DNA of 64,000 nucleotides from Cheiracanthium punctorium (taxonomy: Eukaryota > Arthropoda > Arachnida > Araneae > Cheiracanthiidae), in contig JAWZYV010018266.1 of NCBI GenBank assembly GCA_038373885.1, positions 549,001-613,000 of the forward strand. Reading direction: 5' to 3'. Below the pieces are notes generated by a model. It ran no database searches. It saw only the letters and a list, made by a program, of their open reading frames with translations, and was not told where the DNA came from. Positions 58,245 to 64,000 of the stretch are shown in pieces. Both the position numbers and the translations under genes were made by a program. Every line of letters begins with the position of its first letter. Position 1 is the stretch's first letter.

Positions 58245-59456
58245 CGCAGTCCAGTCACATTAATGGGACCACCACCTACTTTGGACATCAACGTAAAATA
58301 ACTAATCACAGAAGGCAGGTAGCAGCACATTGCAGTGGGGTGTATATAAAGGATCTCATAGGGCATCGGAAGGCAATTCAATCGTTGAAGTAATGCAGAA
58401 ACGTAGCGATTTATCCGACGTCCAAAAGGGCGTGATTATTGGCTTTCGGTCCAATTGTGGAAGCATTTCGGAAATGGCTATGTGAACTGTTCGCGTGCCA
58501 CCGCGGTAAAAGTATACCGTGCATGGCAAAATGGCACTATCCAAAAGCGGTGTGGAACCACGGGCTATGGATGACAGAGGCGAACGAAGGCTACGGAGAT
58601 GCGTTCGGGCGAATAGACGTGCAACTGTTGAGCAACTGAACGCCCAGATGAACCAAGGGGCTACCAAGAGTGCATCCTCAACAACGGTTCAGCGAATGCT
58701 GCTGCGCATGGCCCTCCGCAGCAAACGCCTGGTTAATGCATCTATGCTGACTGCTGTTCATCGACGACGAAGGCTGGGATTTGCACGCCAGTACCCCAAC
58801 TGGACGTTCAGACTGTGGCGACAAGTGACTTTTTCCGATGAATCATGTTTTATGATCCATCGGACAAATGGACGTTGGCGTATACGGCGTGAAACTTCTG
58901 AAAGCAAACACCCTGCAACAATTTCCGGAAGGATCCAGGCTTGAAGAGGGACCATTATGGTTTTGAGGATGTTTTCCTGGCATTCACTGGGTGCACACAT
59001 AATGGTGGACAGCAAGATCGATAAGCATAAGTACGCATCTGTCCTTGCGGACCATGTCCACCCCTACATGCTCATTATTTTTCCCAGAATGATGGCATCT
59101 ACCAGCAGAACAATGCGAGGTAGCATACAGCTCGCAGTGTATGTGCGTGGTTCGAAGAGCACCAGGATGAGTTTACCGTACTGCTTTGGCCAGCAAACTC
59201 ATCGGATTTAAACCCAATCGAAAATCTGTGGGACCACTTCGGTCAGGTTGTTCGTGCCATGAACCGCTTATGCCATGAACCACTTAATCTAGCTCAGCTG
59301 GCCACGGCACTGGAGTCGGCATGGCTCAACATCCCAGTGAACACCTTCAGAAACCTAATTGAGTCACTTCCTGCACGTCTCGCAGCGGTCCGCTCTGCCA
59401 AAGGTGGTTATTCTAGATTTTGACAGGTGGTCACATTAATGTGACTGGACTGTGTG
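58243..59456 (+). mobile_element. Tc1-like transposon, 1.2 kb
   Basis: The element is 58245-59454. Inverted ends carry CAGTCCAGTCACATTAATG and continue to .GACCACC on both sides. The left flank is TA (58243-58244) and the right flank TG, a decayed TA. It belongs to a different Tc1 lineage from the elements at 1-665 and 22378-23835, judging by both termini and protein. Confidence 0.9.
58393..59423 (+). pseudogene. Tc1-like transposase, decayed (catalytic Asp replaced)
   Basis: It begins MQKRSDLSDVQKGVIIGFRS at 58393 and ends AVRSAKGGYSRF at 59423, about the full Tc1 length, but at least three frames are needed. NCSRATAVKVYRAWQNGTI (58485-58545) completes the helix-turn-helix region. LNAQMNQGATKSASSTTVQR is the second DNA-binding part. 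VTFSDESCFMIH (58826-58860) holds the first catalytic Asp. The second catalytic site reads QQNNAR (near 59105), where QQDNAR is the family pattern, so the Asp codon has become Asn. SDLNPIENLWDHF (near 59200-59240) keeps the final Glu. Frameshifts near 58480, 58545, 58940 and 59080 and internal stops make it non-functional. Confidence 0.85.
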
Positions 59457-60890
59457 CAACGTAACTGTTGTAGAAGGTATTTATATTTAACGAATAGCAA
59501 GTTTGTATGAACATTTTTCACTTTCTAAATGTCGATAAATTTTACCTGAAAAAAGTCTATAAATCTAAGTCTAAAAATGTTATTTCTGCAAACTGCCTCT
59601 CTATCAATACACAGAAGAGTAGTTATTGTTATCATTATTATTACTACTTTTCAAATGTATAATGTTATTTCTTTGGAATGAATAAATATACGTAACTCAG
59701 ACTTAAGTGTACTTTTTTGTACCACAAAATTCTCCCTTTTTAATGGTTATTATTATTTAACAAGGTATGGCTAAAATTTGTGTATTTTAATAATTATTTT
59801 TATATTCATAATTTTTCTACTGAAAAAATGCTTATCAAGTTAAAATTCTTCGACAGTATTCTATATTTTGAAAATTTACACAACGGACCTTGATGTGGTT
59901 TTCCAGTTTTATTATTTTTCGTTGTAAAATATCAAATGTAAACTTCTTGACAAAACACAAACTACACTCCAATAACTTCTTTAAAAATCGAAAATCTGAT
60001 TTTAAAACTTTACACAGCATTGGAGAAATATCTATTATATGAAAGATGTTATCAATTTAACAGAAATTGTAGAAATAGGAGAGGGAAATAAAAATGATTA
60101 CTGGAACTCACATCTAGTATATCTTCAGTAAACGTTATTATTTTAAATGCCTATATATTTTTAAAAGCATATTTTCTGAATCTTTTAAAGTCCCAAATAT
60201 ATATTTTTTTAAATTAATGCAGGAAACCTATACGTTAGGTATTTTAGTTTCAAAGACAATTTTGTTTTTAAAAATTTCCTATCTATTTTCAAAAAGGAAA
60301 ATGTCCGAAATGCCTTTTTTGGCATCTTTCTAAAGTGCACATACTGTGATATTTAAAAATGCACAATAATATTAAGTTCCACAATTGTAGGTTTCCTCAT
60401 ATAACGCTTGTATTTGAATTATCTTATTAAATTCTTATAAATTACTGTATCTTGAAATTATTGATTCATAAATTTTGAATAAATTTACTAGTTAAAGTTG
60501 TTATTATTTCCGCAATGTTTTTAAACACTTGAAGATACAAAGTAAAAATTATAGAAATACTGTACAGGAAAAAAAAAAAAAAAAACTCAGAACATTTTGT
60601 TTCTTCCTAGAGCAATAATTTGTTTACTCTATAATCTCGTATACCTTTTCTACTGAGACTTAGCAACAAAATGTACTCTCAAATACCAACGGGTTTTGGT
60701 GTGTCGATTCCGACAAAAGCATAACAGTGGTTGAGACATCACTCTTATTGACACATATAGTCAGACGTACGACGTTCAAGCTGATTTCATTATTACGCAA
60801 TATCGCACAGAATTTAAAATGTAAAATATTAACTACAGAGTGGTGACTTTCGATTTACATAGCGAGTAGAGCATCACAGAAGGTCCTTTA
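59457..60890. other. AT-rich stretch, no gene seen
   Basis: A poly-A run lies at about 60569-60586. No repeats or domains recognised. Confidence 0.5.
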
Positions 60891-60990
60891 CTGTGATATG
60901 GCAATTAAATACTGTATAATACAAGACAATCTACTATGTCGCTGTGATATGGCAATTAAATACTGTATAATACAAGACAATCTACTATGA
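60891..60990 (+). repeat. Tandem duplication, 2 x 51 bp
   Basis: ctgtgatatggcaattaaat begins at 60891 and 60942. The two units are identical to tctactatg, so the event is very recent. Confidence 0.95.
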
Positions 60991-61344
60991 ATGTGACTGC
61001 TACCTATATGGCACTTACGAATGTCAATGAGACGTCAACGTGTCTCTCCTGGATCGTTCATTTAACAGATTTTAGTTTCAGAAGTAAGAAAATAATATAT
61101 ATTTCTATAGGTTTAGTGTTTATTTATAGTAAATTGATTTCATCTTAATGAAAGTTTTGGATTTTTTTCTCTTTAAACATCTTGTCTATCACACACGTGT
61201 AGACATAATTTAGTATCACACAGCGTCTAAAACTTAATTTTTCAGATTTTCTGTTTTAACTACAAAAGAGGATGTTTTAAGTGGAACGAAACGGTATTTA
61301 AACCTTTAAAAAATATATTTTCCTAGTATAGTCATGGGTTTTAC
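60991..61344. other. AT-rich stretch, no gene seen
   Basis: Nothing recognised. Confidence 0.5.
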
Positions 61345-61920
61345 TATCAGATTGTAACGAAAGTTCTCCGCCAAATCTGCTTGAGTCAGCTCATGCGGCA
61401 CCCAGCGATTGAACTTGTACATGAAGTTTACGTGATGCATAGCATGGCTAATGGGCATGGCATTAATGTCTAACACTTTAGCTAGGTCTTAAGTGGTTAA
61501 ATACCTATCTTCTTCCACAAGTTCTCGCGGGTGGCCCTCATCAACATCAGTAGACCGGTCAGACAGCTCTGCTCCTTGAATGTCATAGACCCTGTTTTTT
61601 AACGTTCAGTACCAAACCTTCACAGTACCATTTGATACAACAGTAGAATCTACATTACACACATAATTCTTTGACATTCTGTAGCACTTTTTGCAACAGA
61701 ACTGGAGGTAAATGATGGTTCTAATCCAGTAACGTGATAGTTCCATTTCAGACACCTTGTACTTAATGGTAACAATATTTTTTTACAACACAGTGTTCTA
61801 AAGCAAGTATCTTTCTTTCAAATGACAAATATTGTTTGACAAAATATGAGAAAACACACCAACGTGAACTGTTTGCAGACGATATTTGTGGTGGCGGGAA
61901 ACTTTCGTTACAACCTAATA
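61345..61920 (-). mobile_element. Mariner-type deletion derivative, copy 2 (572 bp, TA-flanked)
   Basis: 61347-61918, bounded by TCAGATTGTAACGAAAGTTC and an inverse partner, with TA at 61345-61346 and 61919-61920. Colinear with 27237-27822 along its whole length and in the same orientation, with the same catalytic region missing. The transposase N-terminal relics are more decayed here. Confidence 0.85.
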
Positions 61921-62420
61921 TTATAAGATTTTTTACGTTATTATAAGCTAAAAGGAAAATAATATATTCTATAAAAATTAAGTATTCCTTTAAGTCGCTT
62001 ATTTCTGATATTACTGTATGCTTCCAATACTACACTGGGTTACATAAACAAATAGGAAGCACTATTTATTTTAGTTTTATAATAACTGTTTATACATATT
62101 TTTCATTTTTAAGAGATTTATAGAAATGCAACTAATGCTCTTGATTTATGCAATGTGAACCTGTGTTGTTAGACTACATAATTAAGTCGAAGTTTTCTTT
62201 AGGGTTAGCTCTTGTGAGCTGTTGAAAACCAGCTAACCAGGGCAGTTAAAAAGTGATGAGTTTTCTTTTAATATAATAGCTGTTGCCTTATAAAGGGTTA
62301 AATAAATAGATGTGGCTTCGAAATTGAGGTATAATATTTGCAAACCAATGATTTGATCATTTATTTCATAGAATAATGCCACACATCTTGATTTTAGACA
62401 TGTCTGATTTATTTACACTT
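61921..62420. other. AT-rich stretch, no gene seen
   Basis: Nothing recognised. Confidence 0.5.
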
Positions 62421-62480
62421 TTCTTTTACTGTTGATATACTTAACATTAGTCATACTTAAGTATATCAACTGTAAAAGAA
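62421..62480. repeat. 60-bp hairpin with nearly perfect 24-bp arms
   Basis: TTCTTTTACTGTTGATATAC (62421 onward) pairs with the sequence ending GTATATCAACTGTAAAAGAA at 62480. A single mismatch interrupts the arms, which enclose a ~12-bp loop. The size resembles a small-RNA precursor, but an old palindromic duplication would look the same. Confidence 0.8.
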
Positions 62481-62935
62481 CTATGTGTTATGTTATGCAA
62501 AACTACTGGAGGTGTATCTGCCTAGGGGCATGTCTTGAGGAAAGACATTTTAAGGGCTAAAACGAAAGAATACGCATCCTTGTTTCACAAACTAGGCTGT
62601 AAATTAGAACTGTTTAAATGTGATCATCCATTCTTTCACAGTATGATAAAATGTCACATACACTATGAATGTATATTTTAATCCGAAAGAGTCAGTAGTT
62701 GACCTTACATGCATTTATGTTTTTGATGTTCTTACTAATACCCACTTGTAACCGCAGAGCGTGGCAAAATCATCCATGTGGATCGGCGGTGTGCGAAAGG
62801 CAGAGTCTTCTGTTCTAACGATCCTAGTAAGAGGAAGACGGATTTAGCTCAGAGGTCTTCTAATTATGAAAACAATTTAGCACTATTTATTTTAAATTAC
62901 TATTATACTATTATACTATTTATTTATTTTTGTTT
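62481..62935. other. No gene seen
   Basis: A 62-codon frame (62778-62966) runs into the duplicated block and has no recognisable domain. Confidence 0.45.
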
Positions 62936-63657
62936 GAAACATATACCGCTAAACGATGAGATCTAGCAGCAGGATCGGCACCCTCCGGAAGTATTTTTTA
63001 AACAAGCGGGCCGTTGGAGTCAAGAACAAATTTTACGTGCATCAACTTCCTCCAATCTGCGTACACGGTCCAAGCCGAGAGAGGTTTTAACCCTTCCAAT
63101 TACTCGCGAAAATCAGAGATGTTTCACTCCTCCAGATGTTTCTCGTGTTCTTATGGGTACGAAACATAGGGACTATAGGACATTAATGTAAATAGGAAAA
63201 TAGTTCCAGTATGTTTATGCTAATAATTATTTTGATAAACAATATCAAAATTCCCCACTCATTTCGTTCACGGAAACGGAAGAATCTTTATAGACATGTA
63301 ACATGAAACATATACCGCTAAACGATGAGATCTAGCAGCAGGATCGGCACCCTCCGGAAGTATTTTTTAAACAAGCGGGCCGTTGGAGTCAAGAACAAAT
63401 TTTACGTGCATCAACTTCCTCCAATCTGCGTACACGGTCCAAGCCGAGAGAGGTTTTAACCCTTCCAATTACTCGCGAAAATCAGAGATGTTTCACTCCT
63501 CGTGTTCTTATGGGTACGAAACATAGGGACTATAGGACATTAATGTAAATAGGAAAATAGTTCCAGTATGTTTATGCTAATAATTATTTTGATAAACAAT
63601 ATCAAAATTCCCCACTCATTTCGTTCACGGAAACGGAAGAATCTTTATAGACATGTA
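62936..63657 (+). repeat. Tandem duplication, 2 x ~369 bp
   Basis: gaaacatataccgctaaacg begins at 62936 and 63305. The copies are nearly identical; the second lacks 12 bp (a ccagatgtttct unit that is itself locally repeated in copy 1). A ~24-bp stub tgtttgaaacatataccgct...aac recurs at about 63789-63811. The interior (ctccggaagtattttttaaa, ggtccaagccgagag) is GC-richer than its surroundings, but no protein or family is recognised. Confidence 0.95.
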
Positions 63658-64000
63658 CGGAATTCCAAAATACTCCCGACAATATGGTGTAACATGCCTT
63701 AGATATTAACTGTTTGCATTCTTTCCCGATTGATCCTTGTTTGAAGCACATCAGGCACAATAAGCAATATATTTTGTGCAATTCACCTGTTTGAAACATA
63801 TACCGCTAAACAAATTTGCTGAAATAACTATCCCATTATTGATAACAGATTACAAATCTTTCAAAAGAAATCCTGAATTTCATCATTATCTCTAAAACGC
63901 AACACTTAGATACATATGAAGTGACACGAGAATGAGGATTACGGCTCAGTATACATATTTGCAGATCGAATTACTCCGAGTGCGTTTCGTCTGGTTTTCC
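63658..64000. other. AT-rich stretch to the right edge, no gene seen
   Basis: Contains only the stub of the 369-bp repeat. Nothing else recognised. Confidence 0.5.

Noticed and set aside
27237..61918. Long terminal repeats of one large retroelement formed by the two mariner-like copies
   Set aside because: Each copy has its own inverted ends and TA target duplication, so they are independent DNA transposons.

Overview
This window looks like eukaryotic, AT-rich, intron-style intergenic DNA, most likely from an arthropod. An arachnid such as a spider is plausible, but the sequence does not prove it. I find no convincing host protein-coding gene, no rRNA and no functional tRNA gene. Nearly every interpretable segment is a transposable element or a repeat derived from one. 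Almost all open frames above 60 codons are chance frames or shadows in AT-rich or repetitive DNA.

Layout. 1-665 is the 3' end of a Tc1-like transposon. 1062-1317 is a complete tRNA-derived SINE with a 14-bp target-site duplication (TSD). 2321-2480 is a 40-bp tandem repeat and 2574-2649 a GC-rich foldback. Two copies of a ~750-bp inverted-repeat element lie in opposite orientation at ~5555-6290 and 10168-10922. A ~650-bp element with ACTTTCCGAACA ends and internal 173-bp repeats occurs at 9470-10129 and 13500-14150. 18071-22370 is a hAT transposon with a perfect 8-bp TSD; it holds an orphan transposase exon and several nested relics. It abuts a second, nearly full-length Tc1-like element at 22378-23835. 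25224-26650 and 34757-35021 hold modules with an extreme density of AAGCTT. Deletion derivatives of one mariner-type element sit at 27237-27822 and 61347-61918. Non-autonomous Helitron sequence occupies 39724-42128, with a truncated copy at 44328-45281. A 1-kb retroposon with a tRNA-like head and a perfect 12-bp TSD occupies 46515-47527. An autonomous-type Helitron with a decayed Rep/helicase gene occupies 49160 to 53002 or 53637 (minus strand). 55968-57903 is a transposon with clear inverted ends, five copies of GTCAGTCCCCTGG and an unbroken 216-codon frame. 58245-59454 is a third Tc1-like element with a dead transposase. A 369-bp tandem duplication lies near the right edge.

How the parts relate. 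The window is a layered graveyard of mobile DNA. Cut-and-paste elements (Tc1, mariner, hAT, Tigger-like), rolling-circle Helitrons, SINEs and foldback MITEs are nested and abutting. Some layers can be ordered: the hAT element appears to have inserted after the Tc1 element beside it, because its 8-bp duplication includes the first base of that Tc1 element. No recognised transposase in the window is intact, so any recent movement would have needed enzymes supplied from elsewhere.

Most worth a second look: the 55968-57903 element with its unbroken, unassigned protein; the 1-kb tRNA-headed retroposon; the AAGCTT-dense modules; and the BED-finger exon stranded in the hAT element.
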